NCBI GenBank assembly: GCA_000697665.1
Contig: KL197712.1
Coordinates: 1,547,855-1,611,854 of the forward strand
From: Jaapia argillacea MUCL 33604
Lineage: Eukaryota; Basidiomycota; Agaricomycetes; Jaapiales; Jaapiaceae
Length of the DNA: 64,000 nt
Direction of reading: 5' to 3'
Part shown: positions 36,249 to 47,093 of the stretch, in pieces
Numbering within the stretch: position 1 is the stretch's first letter
Layout: each line of letters begins with the position of its first letter
The notes under the pieces: model-generated
Seen by the model: only the letters and a program-made list of their open reading frames with translations
What the model was told of the DNA's origin: nothing
Database searches by the model: none
Program-made: the position numbers and the translations under genes

Positions 36249-36560
36249 ATCTGGGTTCAGTGGCTTTCGCCCGCTCTTTGACCTCGCAAACTTTCTATGG
36301 TGAGCGGCTCCTGATGCTAACTGACAGTGAGAAGATCTGTGCCTGACATAGATGCCATTCACCTACAGATTCCTCGTCCTGCTCAATATTACCGGATCTC
36401 CTCTACTAACCTCTTTGGTTTTCTGAGTTGCGTCTAACATTGACGTTGAGCTTTCATCTCCGCCATGGTTTCGCGACCTTCGTGTGGCTTGACGTGATCA
36501 CCGCCATTCGAGACGAATCCGTTCCATTTGGTCTGGTGCACTCTTATTGTACTTGATACG

Positions 36561-36570
36561 TATATAAGAC
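36561..36570 (+). promoter_or_regulatory. TATA box of copy 1
   Basis: tatataagac lies 133 bp before the ATG at 36694 and is followed by ggtcagttga, a block conserved in copies 2-4. Confidence 0.6.
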
Positions 36571-36693
36571 GGTCAGTTGATACCGTTCCCTGTCCCAGTC
36601 GTATCTGTGCAAGGTAAACACTTCTCCTCTTCCTCCGGTTCGCTCTTCGTAATGCTGATCCCGACATACACACATCTTTAATCACCAGAGAAT

Positions 36694-39097
36694 ATGGATG
36701 ACCTCCATGTCCAAGGTTTCACAAACGCCAAGTGCGAATGGCTGATCTACGAATCTCTCTTTAATCATGCGATATTCCGACATACCTACCGCCCGCTACA
36801 GATGGGTGCCTATCGTATACCCTTGAAAAAGACCAAGATTGTTATCCACAGTTCCACCATCGCATCTGACACTGTGCTCACCCAGCTGAGACTCGCATTC
36901 TTCCCTGACGTCGCAACCAACGATTTGCTCAAGACGTGCGTCTACAGGCCTTGGTTAGCGATCACGGGTCCCACAACCATTTCCACCTCGGTCTCCACTT
37001 CAGTAGCCGCTGTAATTGCAGCCAAGGCTGCGATCGTCACTACTCGAGACCCCCCTCTCTCCGCTGTGGTGATGCCATATAACTTTGCAGCGAATGACGC
37101 GGACGACGAACCATCGTTGGCCATCGGCACAGATCCGATCCTCGTTGGGTAAGACCTACCTTTTTTAGCCTCGTCAATGTAATTGATTCTCTTCAATCGC
37201 AGAGGGGTTTCATCCATCCATCGCCTCAAACCTCCCTTGGGAAAGAACTGGCCAATGTGGCAAACTGCATCTCGCAGCTGCGTTGTGCGTCTGAATGAAA
37301 TCACTTACTGGACAACCGGAGGCGCGCCACCCGATGATCCCATCGCCCCTCGCGCAGTTTCCAGGAGTCCGCTAGTGAATGGAGCTCCAGATGGGAACTC
37401 CTGGTACACATTAGATTGGGCTTATCGTCGCGCCAGCGAAGTGATAGATAATGCGCCCAACTTCGAGGCCCCGTTGCCGTTCGCCATACCCCAGATGCTT
37501 GCCATCAACGACGTCTGGAACCCGATTCCCGACCCAGATGGCAATCAAGTATATCCCGACTACCTCAGTGTAGCAAACTTGGACGGATGCTACTCGATTA
37601 GAGTGGGTGTGGTGTACATCGGGGCTTCGTTTCAGCCAGGGAAGGATTCTGGGAAGTTCAGGTTGGACAAGGAGAACATCCTTGCCAGTCTTCGCTCCGA
37701 ATACATTTTCGCTCTCGATGCCATCGCTGGGCGTGATACATCCCATCCCGACGACCTCCTCATCGTGCTGCCGGAGATCCTCACAGTCACTGCTATGGAC
37801 CTCCCCGTCGGCACCCGTCCCGATTTGACTATTAGTCCAGGAGTCACCCAAGCCAATCCCAAACCCGCTTTCGACTTCAATGGGGATGGCTTCCAGGTCC
37901 GAGATTTGACGCGCCTGGATCGCACGAAGCGGTACTTCCCTCCGTTTAGCGCCGCCTACGTCGGGACCAAAGCTGGACCCACGCCTGATTCACCCCCAGT
38001 CGTCGATCTGACTGTTCTCGCCGATCGATATGGCAGCCTGCTGGCGGGTGATACCGCCGCCGACATTCAGCAAATTGTCGCTGGCACCGCGACCAACACC
38101 CCGACTTATTTTTGGGTGCAATACTGGAAAACTACATACGCCGAGAAACTCGCCCAAGTCAAAGTTCTCCTCCTACTCCGTTATGGCCTCCAAGCTCTGT
38201 CTCCAAACGCACAGAACTTCGTAAGTTTTTTCTTCGCTATCCTTGAGATCTTCCTCTCATGAAGCTCTTTAGCTACTTGAGTACGGGGATGACATGGTCC
38301 CAACCGGTCGTGTCGTTGTCCGCGATCTTGGGGATCTTCGCCTTCACACCGACTGGGTCTGGACGTTATACGGTCCTGGTGGACCAGTCCCTGCCACCGG
38401 ATTAAAGCAGGTCCCTTTCGTCCTCGATCCTCCATTGCCAGGTCCAAACGCAGAAATCGAAGTCCCCTATCGCCAGCTCCTTACTTTCGAGACCGTTACA
38501 CTCCCCGCTGAGAATGACTCTCTCCTCGCCGACCCTGATCCCCAAATCAGGGACCGAGGGTTCTGGGCTCCACAAGAGACAGGCGGTGCGTTCGCTACCA
38601 GCCATCCTGATCTCGCCAAGACATACCCACCGGGAACCCAATTGAACTGGTTCGGGTTTTCTGCTCTATCAAAGGGCCGAGTTTTGTCGGCGGCCAGTCC
38701 GTTGGGCACCGATCCGGATGTGAAGTCGGCTGGTTGGCAAAGAGTATTGGCCGTGAATGCATGGTGGGGGATTGCGCATACTAGGGCCTTTGTAGCAAAT
38801 CTTGAGAGCGCTCTCCCTGGCCTTCATGTCGATATCGCAGCCTCGCCTGTTCCTGGTGATTTCATACCCCTAGCTTTCGACGACTATGCCGGAGGAGAGA
38901 ATCTCTATAAGCAATTCCTGACTTGGGAGGCCGGCGTGGCGGCTGCGGTTCACACTGCCCTCTTCTCCGGGACTGGACCTGGTTTGTTACTCGCCTACCA
39001 TCATCCGCCTCCCGTAGCGCCTCCCGTAGCGCCTCCGATAGCGCCCCCGATAGCGCCCCCAGTAGCGCCTCCAGTAGCGCCCCCAGTCGCCCCCTGA
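36694..39097 (+). CDS. Tandem family copy 1, unknown protein (three exons)
   Basis: Exons 36694-37148, 37203-38220 and 38273-39097 give 765 residues. The first exon has EWLIYESLFNHAIFRHTYRP and a conserved YRIPL. Exon 2 holds WPMWQTASRSCVVRL, NSWYTLDWAYRRA, YPDYLSVANLDGCYSI, FRLDKENILASLRSEYI and RDTSHPDDLL. Exon 3 starts LLEYGDDMVPTGRVVVRDLG and has HTDWVWTLYGP, RGFWAPQETGGAFAT, YPPGTQLNW and NAWWGIAHTRAF. No signal peptide or membrane segment is evident. I do not recognise the family. The junction of exons 2 and 3 (QN..., PTGR.V.RDLGD) faintly recalls the C-terminal motif of IucA/IucC-type synthetases, too weak to assign. Only this copy ends in a VAPP/IAPP repeat. Confidence 0.8.
39007..39094 (+). 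repeat. 12-bp minisatellite encoding a VAPP/IAPP tail
   Basis: Seven units of about 12 bp (gtagcgcctccc and variants with 'atagcgccccc') encode PPVAPPVAPPIAPPIAPPVA and so on at the end of copy 1. In the other copies the C terminus ends soon after LLLAYHH. Confidence 0.85.
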
Positions 39098-39724
39098 CCA
39101 CATGTGATCTGTTTTGTTAATTTTGTGGATTATTCTGGACTGATTCTACGTGGCGATGTTGCGAGAATGAACGCTGAGATCGAGATCGTTCGAGGTACAA
39201 GTAGTTGCGAAAATCGGAGCAGGCCCCCTGGCCTTAACTTGCTTCTTCCTAGGCAAGTACTGTACTTGCGAACACCGACCTCACCTCGCGTCAAAACCTA
39301 TGGAAATCAGTACAACCCTATGGGGGGACATCTCAATTCAGAATGTTAAGTTTAGCATTGCGAACGCGATCAACAAGATGGTCGCTGTGTGCTGAGCCCC
39401 GGCGTTGTTCCATCAAGCCCCCGAGCTCAAGGCTCCCACGTGGCGGCTTTCCGGAAACAAATGATCTTCTGGCACACCTTGGTTGACCAATTTTGCATCC
39501 ACCGCGCGCAATGACCGACACGACCGACATCTCCAGTGCTGAACGTTGAACTCGAGCTCAATGCGATAAGATCAATGGGCTACTGCAGGACCACAAACCT
39601 CTGTTACACGTACGTCCTCATAAGGCATTGCGGTCCAGCATGATAGTGAATGGAACGTTTGACCCTTTCTTGGTGCCTCGAACATGATGCATGAAGGCGT
39701 ACCACTGCTACCAGTTTGCCCTTA

Positions 39725-39734
39725 GTCAAATGAC
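39725..39734. promoter_or_regulatory. Palindromic motif GTCAAATGAC, copy 2
   Basis: Exact match to the copy 1 motif, 452 bp before the old start codon of pseudogene copy 2 and followed by ATCGGGACTC as in copy 4. Confidence 0.5.
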
Positions 39735-40045
39735 ATCGGGACTCGGTTGAGTTCGCCCGCTCCGGGCCTCACAAACCCCCAATGGCGAGCAGTATCCTGA
39801 TGCTACACACTGAAGTGACTGCGATTCTGTGCCTGACCTGCAAAATAGCCTGACACAACTCACCCACAGGAGCTCCTCATAGGTCCTCGTCCTTCTCAAT
39901 ACTACCGGATATCTTCTACTAACTTCTTTGGGTATCTGAGTTGCGTCCAAGTTTCAACATCGACGCCGATATCGATCTTTCATCTTCGGTATGGCGTCGG
40001 AACATTGACTGTTCCATTTGGTCTGGTCTCATTGTACTGGATACG

Positions 40046-40053
40046 TATATAGC
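40046..40053 (+). promoter_or_regulatory. TATA box of copy 2
   Basis: tatatagc lies 131 bp before the ATG at 40177, almost the same distance as in copy 1 (133 bp), and is followed by acggtcagttgat. Confidence 0.45.
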
Positions 40054-40176
40054 ACGGTCAGTTGATATCGTTCCTCCTCACGGGGTCCAACCCGGTACTT
40101 ATCCTCCTGCTCCTAGTTGACTTTCGCAATTGCTGACCCTGACATCCGGTCCACGTATCCTCAACCGCCATAGAAT

Positions 40177-41681
40177 ATGGCGGAATCTCCTGATGTACCA
40201 GGTTTCAGAAACGCCGGCTGGGAATGGCTAATCTACGAATCCCTGTTCAACCATGCAATCCGACATACCTACCACCAACTTCAGATGCATTGGTTCTGAC
40301 GCCGCTCTAACCACACTCAGACAGGTATTCTTCCCTGTTGTCTCAACCAACGATTTCCTCAAGTTGTGTGTTCACAGGCCTTGGTTAGCGATTACGGATC
40401 CCACAACCATTCCCGCCGCCGTCGCCGCTTCAGTAACCGCTGTAGCTACAGCCAAAACCCTGATCGTCACTACTCGAGACCCCCTCTCTCGGCTTGGTTA
40501 TGCCATACAATTTAATGATGGGGAGCAGGATGACGTGGCACCAACTGGACACGCACCACCGATGACCCGATCGCCCCTCGTGCAGTTTTCAGATCTCAGA
40601 GAGTGAGCGGAGCCCCAGACGGGAACTCCTGGTACACTTTAGATTGGGCCTATCAACGAGCCAGCGAAGCTCCAGAGGGTTCACCTGTGGATCTCCCCAT
40701 CGGCACTCGGCCTGATTTGATTAATAGTCCGGGAGTCAACCCCCTCATCCCGCTTTCAACTTCAACGGGGATGGCCTCCAGCTGCGAGACCTTACGCAGC
40801 TCCATCGCACGAAACGATATTTCCCTCCATTCAGCGCCATCTATGTTGGGATGAAAGCTGGACCTACGCCTGATTCACACCCGGTAGTTGATCTGACAGT
40901 TCTCGCGGATCGTTATGAGAGGTTGCTGGCGGGAGACACGGCTGACGATGTTCAACAAATTCTTTCTGGGCAAAAACTGTGTACGCCGAGAAGCTCGCCC
41001 TAGCCAAAACTCTCCTCCTACTCCGTTATGGCCTCCAGTCTCGATCCCCGCATTCACAGAACTTCGTAACTACGCCCTCGCTATTCTTTGAATCTTCCGC
41101 TTATGAAGTGACTTAGCTGCTTGAGTACGGAGATAACATCGTTCCAACAGGTCGTGTCGTTTTCCGCGATCTTGGGGACCTTCGCCTCCACACCGACTGG
41201 GTCTAGACATTATACGATCCTGGTGGACCAGTCCCTGTCACTGGATCGAAGCACGTCCCTTTTGTCCTCCCTCCCCGCGATCCTCCATTGCCAGGTCGAA
41301 ACGCAGCACTCGAACTCCCCTATCGCCCAATCCTTACTTTCGAGACATTACCCTTCCTACTGAGAATGACTCCCAGCTATTCAGATCTTGGTAAGACATA
41401 TCCTCCGGGAACCCAACTCAACTGGTTTGCCTTTTCCGCTCTTACGAAGGGTGGTGCTATCGTTGGCATTCGTGTCCCTATCGGAGACCCACCTGCCCCT
41501 GTTGGTTACATAAACCCTGGGAGACACCGACTATAATGGAGCAGAGGATCTCAATAAGCAATTCCTGACTTGGGAGGCCGCCGTGGCGACTGCAGTTCAT
41601 ACTGCACTCTTCTCTGGGACTGGACCTGGTTTGTTACTCGCCTATCACCACCTACCTCCGCGAGCGCCAGCCACTGTCTGA
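40177..41681 (+). pseudogene. Tandem family copy 2, collapsed pseudogene
   Basis: The sequence begins like its sisters (MAESPDVPGFRNAGWEWLIY, ESLFNHAI), then meets a deletion and a stop soon after QLQMHWF. The end of exon 1, intron 1 and the first part of exon 2 are missing, so APPMTRSPLV.. is joined to later exon 2 sequence. A further deletion of some 400 bp joins QRASEAPEG to DLPIGTRPDL. Exon 3 also has an internal gap and substitutions (for example a tag in place of Trp near 41205). The total is 1.5 kb instead of 2.4 kb. Blocks still match the intact copies closely, so decay is fairly recent. Confidence 0.85.
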
Positions 41682-42512
41682 TCAGCATGTCGTCATTTTC
41701 TTTAATCGTGTATATTCTCCTGAACTGATTCCCCTTCATTATATCGTGAGGTTGAACGCTGAGATGGACGGTGCACCGGAGAGAGGCCCGAAGTAAGAGT
41801 TCCGGCAGAAATGAATCAAAATAGAGTAGAATTTTTTGCTTCTTGCTGAAATCTACTACTATAAATTTGTGAGCAGTCGATATCAAAGACCGTGGAGTTC
41901 GACACATCTTTATCAGACGTCTTGTTCAGAAAGCACTGGGTACAATGACCATTGTTGGTACCCCACAAATCCTCCAAACATCCAACAGAATGAGAGTTTG
42001 TTCCGTCTCCCAACATCCAACGAACATTCCGTCAAACAATCTCCTAACATTGAAGATGCAGCATGTCCACTATCTGTTTGGCTTAGTAATCGATGTTCGG
42101 AGGGTGGTTGGAGGATATTCGTACAAAGACTGGTGGGCGATCAATCAATCTTTCGAGCGGCATGTTTGGAGCAGTGTTCGGCGTCGAAACTGCGATCATT
42201 GCACCCAGTGAAGGAAGAGCAGGCCGGGTTTACTTACAATGGTGGTGGCTGAGAGTCGTTGGGGACTTCCGAGAACTCGCCGGTTACGTAAAGCATCCAG
42301 TCCGGGAGCGTTGCCTTTCTTGGTTTGCGATGATTTTCTGTCTTTGCATCCAACTTTGTTAATCCCGAGCTCAACTTATCTGACGGAGTTCAACGATACA
42401 TAAGAATCAATGCGCTACGGGATGAATACCATCCACCACACGCATGTGCAACGGCAGAATCCAGTGTCAACCCCTTCGGAGGAGGAGTCTCAATCGCCTA
42501 AAGTTGCTATGG

Positions 42513-42522
42513 GTCAAATGAT
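42513..42522. promoter_or_regulatory. Palindromic motif variant GTCAAATGAT, copy 3
   Basis: This differs from the motif of the other copies by one base (last C to T), which damages one half-site. It lies 405 bp before the ATG used here, or 444 bp before the lost ancestral start. Confidence 0.45.
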
Positions 42523-42823
42523 ATCGAGACTCAGTAGCTTCCGCCCGCTCTTGGACCTCACAATCTCCCATTGGCGAGTGGTTTACTGTGTTATCTGAAG
42601 GCGAGAAGATCTGGGCCTGACGTACCTACGATTGACCTAGCTCATCCTGGTCAACATTACCGGATCCCAGTCACCCATTTGAGTTCCTGGATTTCGTCCA
42701 ACATTGACCTCGATCTGTCATCTCCGGTAGGGCATCGGAACCTTGGCTTTGTTGACGTGATCACCGCCTTTCGACAAGAATTCACTCCGTTCGGTCTGGT
42801 CCATTGACACTATGGTGAATCTG

Positions 42824-42831
42824 TATATAAG
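42824..42831 (+). promoter_or_regulatory. TATA box of copy 3
   Basis: tatataag is followed by atggtcagtt. It lies 94 bp before the ATG at 42918 but 133 bp before the GTG at 42957 that stands where the other copies have their ATG. Confidence 0.6.
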
Positions 42832-42917
42832 ATGGTCAGTTCGCATCCTTCCTCCTCAGTTCCCCCCGCATCGCCATCCGCCCAGTCACCAATTATCGTC
42901 GCTCCCCTTTCTAATTG

Positions 42918-45325
42918 ATGGCAACAACAAAACCAAATCCTCAGCCACCAAAGAATGTGGATAATCAACTCCATGTCCAAGGCTTCACAAACACCAACGG
43001 CGAATGGTTGATCTATGAATCCCTCTTCAATCATGCGATATTTCGACATACCTACCGCCCACTTCAGATGGGCGCTTATCGCATACCCCTGGTCAACACC
43101 AAGATCGTCATGCGCAGTTCCCCCATCGCTTCTGACGCCGTGCTCACCCAACTCAGACAAGCATTCTTCCCCGATATCCCAACCAACGCTTTGCTCCAGA
43201 CATGCGTCTACAGGCCTTGGTTGACAATTGTAGACCCCACAGTCATTCCCGTGTCCGTCGCCGCCTCAGTGGCTGCTGTGGCTGCTGCCAAAGCCCTGAT
43301 TGTCACTACTCGAAACCCCCCACTTTCGGCTGTAGTAATGCCATACAATTTTGCAGCAAATGATGGAGAGAAGGACGATCACGCCGCTCCACCTTTGGCT
43401 ATCGGCACAGACCCCATTGTCGTTGGGTAAGACCCCTTTCTCAGCATCGTCAATCTAATTCATTACCTTCAATTGCAGAGGGATTCCATTCGTCCACCGC
43501 CTCAAACCTCCCCACGGCAAGAACTGGCCGATGTGGCAAACTGCATCCCGCAGCTGCGTTGTACGACTTAATAAAATCACTTACTGGACAACTGGAAACG
43601 CGCCACCCGATGATCCCATCGTCCCTCGCGGAGTTACCAGACATCCACTAGTGAATGGAGCTGCAGACGGGAACTCGTGGTACACATTAGACTGGGCATA
43701 TCGTCGCGCCCATGAAGTTACCAGCGATCGAGCGAACTTCGAGGCTCAATTGCCGCTCGCCATACCCGAGTTGCTCAATATCAACGACATATGGAAACCG
43801 ATTCCAGATCCAGATGGTAATCAAGTATACCCGGACTACCTCAGTGTAGCAAACTTGGATGGATGCTACTCGATCAAAGCGGGTGTGATGTACGTCGGGT
43901 CTTCGCAGCAGGCCAGTAAGGATTTTGGGAAGTTTAGGTTGGATAAGGAGAACATTCTCGCTAGCCTTCGTTCGGAGTACATTCTCGCTCTCGATGCCAT
44001 CGCTGGGCGCGACTCGTCCCACCCCGACGACCTCCTCATCTTGCTACCGGAGATCCTCACAGTCACAGCTGTGGACCTCCCCATCGGCACACGCCCCGAT
44101 TTAGATATTAGTCCGGGAGTCACCCAAGCCAACCCTATACCCGCTTTTGACTTCAACGGCGATGGCTTCCAGTTGCGAGATCTGACGCAGCTAGATCGCA
44201 CGAAGCGGTATTTCCCTCCGTTTAGCGCCATCTACATTGGGATTAAGGCTGGACCTACACCTGATTCACCCCCAGTTGTTGACCTGACGACTCTCGCCGA
44301 TCGTTATGAGAGGTTGCTGGCGGGTGCTACTGCTGCGGACATCCAGCAAATTGTTGCAGACACCGCGACCGGCACTCCGAGTTATGTCTGGGCTCAATAC
44401 TGGAAGACTGCGTACGCCGAGAAGCTCGCCGAAGCCAAAGCTCTTCTCCTACTTCGTTATGGTCTTCAATCTTTATCTCCGAACTCGCAGAACTTTGTAA
44501 GTTTCGTCTTCGCTCATTCTTTCGATGTTGTCTCATGAATCTACTCAGTTGCTTGAGTATGGGGATAACATGGTTCCCACAGGCCGTGTCGTCATCCGCG
44601 ATCTTGGGGATCTTCGTCTTCACACCAACTGGGTCTGGACATTGTTCGCTCCACTTTCACCAGTCCCTCCCACTGGCTTGAAAAACGTGCCTTTCGTCCC
44701 CCTACTCGTCCCTCCCCCTGTACCTATACCGGGTCGAAATCCAGTCCTCGAACTCCCCTATCGCCAGCTCCTCACGTTCGAGACAGTTGTCCTCCCTGCT
44801 GAGAATGACCCACTACTCGCAAACCCCAATCGCTCAATCAGCGACCGAGCGTTCTGGGCTCCGCAGGAGACAGGCGGGGCGTTCGCGACGACGTATCCTG
44901 ATCTCGGAAAAGCGTATCCTCCGGGAACCCAACTAAACTGGTTCGCCTTTTCCGCTCTCACCCAGGGCGGAGGTATCAGTTCAGCTAGCAAATTTGGCAC
45001 CGATCCAGATTTGAAGTCGGCTGGTTGGCAAAGAATATTGGCCGTGAATGCGTGGTGGGGAATCGCGCATACCAGGGCGTTTGTGGCATATCTTGAGAGT
45101 GCTCTCCCTGGCATTACTGTCCCTATCGGAGACCCCCCTGCTCCCGCTGATTACGTAACCCTCGCTTTCAACGACTACGACGGAGGAGAGGCTCTCAATC
45201 AGAAATTCCTGGATTGGGAGAGCAACGTGGCCACTGCGGTACATACTGCCCTCTTCTTTGGGACTGGGCCACTTTTGTTGCTCGCCTACCACCATCTCCC
45301 TCCATTACCGCCAGTCACCGTCTGA
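42918..45325 (+). CDS. Tandem family copy 3, unknown protein (three exons)
   Basis: Exons 42918-43426, 43479-44496 and 44549-45325 give 767 residues, all in frame. The intron positions match copy 1 and exon 2 has the same 1,018 bp. At 42957, where the sisters have ATG, this copy has GTG. An ATG 39 bp upstream is in frame and adds MATTKPNPQPPKN to the N terminus, so I chose 42918. Exon 3 ends with LLLLAYHHLPPLPPVTV. It has an extra Pro/Val-rich insert near residue 570 (LLVPPPVPIPGRN). Otherwise all conserved blocks listed for copy 1 are present. The family function is unknown. Confidence 0.8.
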
Positions 45326-45712
45326 CCGCCTTGTGATCCCTGCCATGTACCCTCCTGAACTAGTTTTCTTTTCTCATTTTTTACCCTCTTAAGAGAATGA
45401 ATTTTGAGATGGTTAGATGCTCGCTTGGTGATATGGCGTCCTGGGATGAGGTGAGGAAGTCGACTGTAGGATCACATCAGCGCCAGGTACACACCAAGTT
45501 CATCAACATGCTAGGGTTGCAGAAAATGGTCAAGGATGTCCTTACGAAACCAGATCCGGACGCTCGACCCCAATCTTCGTCTGACCAACATCTAGTGATA
45601 AAAATCAGTTCGCCACTGTTGCACCTCCGATTCGCCATCATGTCCAAGGATTCGACGGATGGAAGGGCGTTGCTGAGGCGGTCTTTTGACGTGATGGTGA
45701 ATCTTATGTCAG
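45326..45712 (+). repeat. 3' flank shared by copies 3 and 4
   Basis: This matches 49457-49838 at high identity and includes 'ttgagat.gttaga', 'aggatcacatcagcgccag' and 'aaaatggtcaaggatgtcc'. A frame of 118 codons runs through it (45397-45753), but its partner at 49527 stops after 66 codons because of small indels. A small gene is therefore unlikely, and the block is best read as the 3' part of the duplicated unit. Confidence 0.65.
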
Positions 45713-46660
45713 GGTTTGGGAGAGGCATAACTTGGCGAACTATTTCTAGATGAAAGGTATAAGTAGCAGTACGAACATGCTCGGCCTTGCAATGTCGGTG
45801 GCTGAACGCCATTCATTGAAAGGCGTCCACAAAAACTGGCTGTTTGTGTAACATACTGTCTATTGCCGGGAACTCGGCCATCCTACCGTCTTCGCCCCCT
45901 ACCGTTTGAACAAGTTGCTCTCTGTATTTCGGGCTTGAGTGTTGGTCTAGTAATCTATCTTGGCTATAGATCCCCCGTTCAAGTTTCCCTGTAGCATCAA
46001 TATTTCTCGTACAGTGGGTAATTCTGTCGGGAGGGTGGGAAAATGTGCAATGACCCCTTAGTCGGCCATTGGGCAATTATCTCAATACAAATTGTATATC
46101 CAGAGGGTTTTGCGATTGTAATATGATCCTTGAAGTCCATATGTATATTAGACCAAAGAAAATATGGGAAGATACTGGTCGTTGCTCGACAGCAGGTGAG
46201 TGAAGGTGACGGGTAGCCAAAATAAGGAATTTGGCCGAAATGGTGATCATCATGAGTAAACTCGACGTAGCTCAATAACCTGTGGACCAATATCCTTGAA
46301 ACTTTGGGAGGTATAGGGCTCATATGTGTATTGTTTGACACAATCAAGAGTTCCAGGAGTTGTAGGCAGTGTGTCGTACAAAATGCGAATGACCGACTAG
46401 CCAGTCTGGCCGATTAGGGGGCGTGGGACAGTACATAATTTCTGCCTTTCCTTCCAACAACGACATCAAACTTGCTGAACCAGAGCTTGACTTTCTCTGA
46501 CTGAGCTAAATGATAATGATCAATGGGCGACAGGATTTACCTTACCGAATCCAACCCTCCTACCACGTCCAATGGAGGAATTCAGCCAAGGCAGTGGGTT
46601 CGAATCTTAGGTTTGACCGTTCTTGGGCCTCAAAGGAGGTGCCGTTGCGAGCTGCCCCTG

Positions 46661-46670
46661 GTCAAATGAC
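46661..46670. promoter_or_regulatory. Palindromic motif GTCAAATGAC, copy 4
   Basis: Exact copy of the motif, 433 bp before the start codon at 47094, within a long match to the upstream region of copies 1-3. Confidence 0.5.
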
Positions 46671-46980
46671 ATCGGGACTCAGGGGCTTTCGCCCCGCTAT
46701 TCGACCTCACAAGCTCACCATGGTGAGCGGTTTCCCGATGCTACTACTTGACTGACAGCGAGAATATATGTGCCTGACATACATACGATTCACCTACAGG
46801 CTCGTCCTGGTCAATATTGCCGGATCTCCTCCACTAACCTCTTTGGGTTTCTGAATTGCATCCATTGACCTCTTCATCCCCGGTGTCACGTCGGAACCTT
46901 GGCTTAGTTTGACGTGATCACTGCCTTTCGACACGAACCCGTTCCATTAGGTCTGGTCTATTCCTATTGAACTGGATACC

Positions 46981-46990
46981 TATATAAAAT
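46981..46990 (+). promoter_or_regulatory. TATA box of copy 4
   Basis: tatataaaat is followed by ggtcagttgatgtcgttcc, 113 bp before the ATG at 47094. Confidence 0.6.
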
Positions 46991-47093
46991 GGTCAGTTGA
47001 TGTCGTTCCTCCCCGCAGTTGTATCTCCACCCGGTCCTAGTTGCTATTCGCGATATCTGACCCCGACACACAAATCTTCAACCACCGGAGAAT

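Larger units (their letters stand above)
35929..36693. promoter_or_regulatory. Divergent region; 5' module of tandem family copy 1
   Basis: It separates the UBX gene (-) from copy 1 (+). From about 36010 on it matches the upstream regions of copies 2, 3 and 4 ('gatcaatgggctac', 'ggtcaaatgacatc', 'gagcggctcctgatgct', 'gtatataagacggtcagttga'). That conservation extends about 650 bp before each start codon. Confidence 0.65.
39098..40176. other. Intergenic between copies 1 and 2 with conserved 5' module
   Basis: The first 400 bases are 3' flank. From about 39500 the sequence matches the upstream module of copy 1, including 'aagatcaatgggctac', GTCAAATGAC at 39725 and a TATA box at 40046. No other gene is supported. 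Confidence 0.55.
41682..42917. other. Intergenic between copies 2 and 3
   Basis: 41682-42350 has no match to the other intercopy regions and may be an old insertion or unrelated spacer; short open frames there carry no recognisable domain. From about 42350 the conserved 5' module resumes, with 'aatcaatgcgctac', GTCAAATGAT at 42513 and a TATA box at 42824. Confidence 0.5.
45713..47093. other. Intergenic between copies 3 and 4
   Basis: 45713-46440 is unlike the other intercopy spacers and holds no recognised gene. From about 46440 the conserved 5' module is present ('aatgatcaatgggcgac', GTCAAATGAC at 46661, TATA at 46981). Confidence 0.5.

Noticed and set aside
45397-45753. 118-codon ORF downstream of copy 3 as a separate small gene
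   Set aside because: The duplicated counterpart after copy 4 loses the frame after 66 codons, which argues against coding selection.
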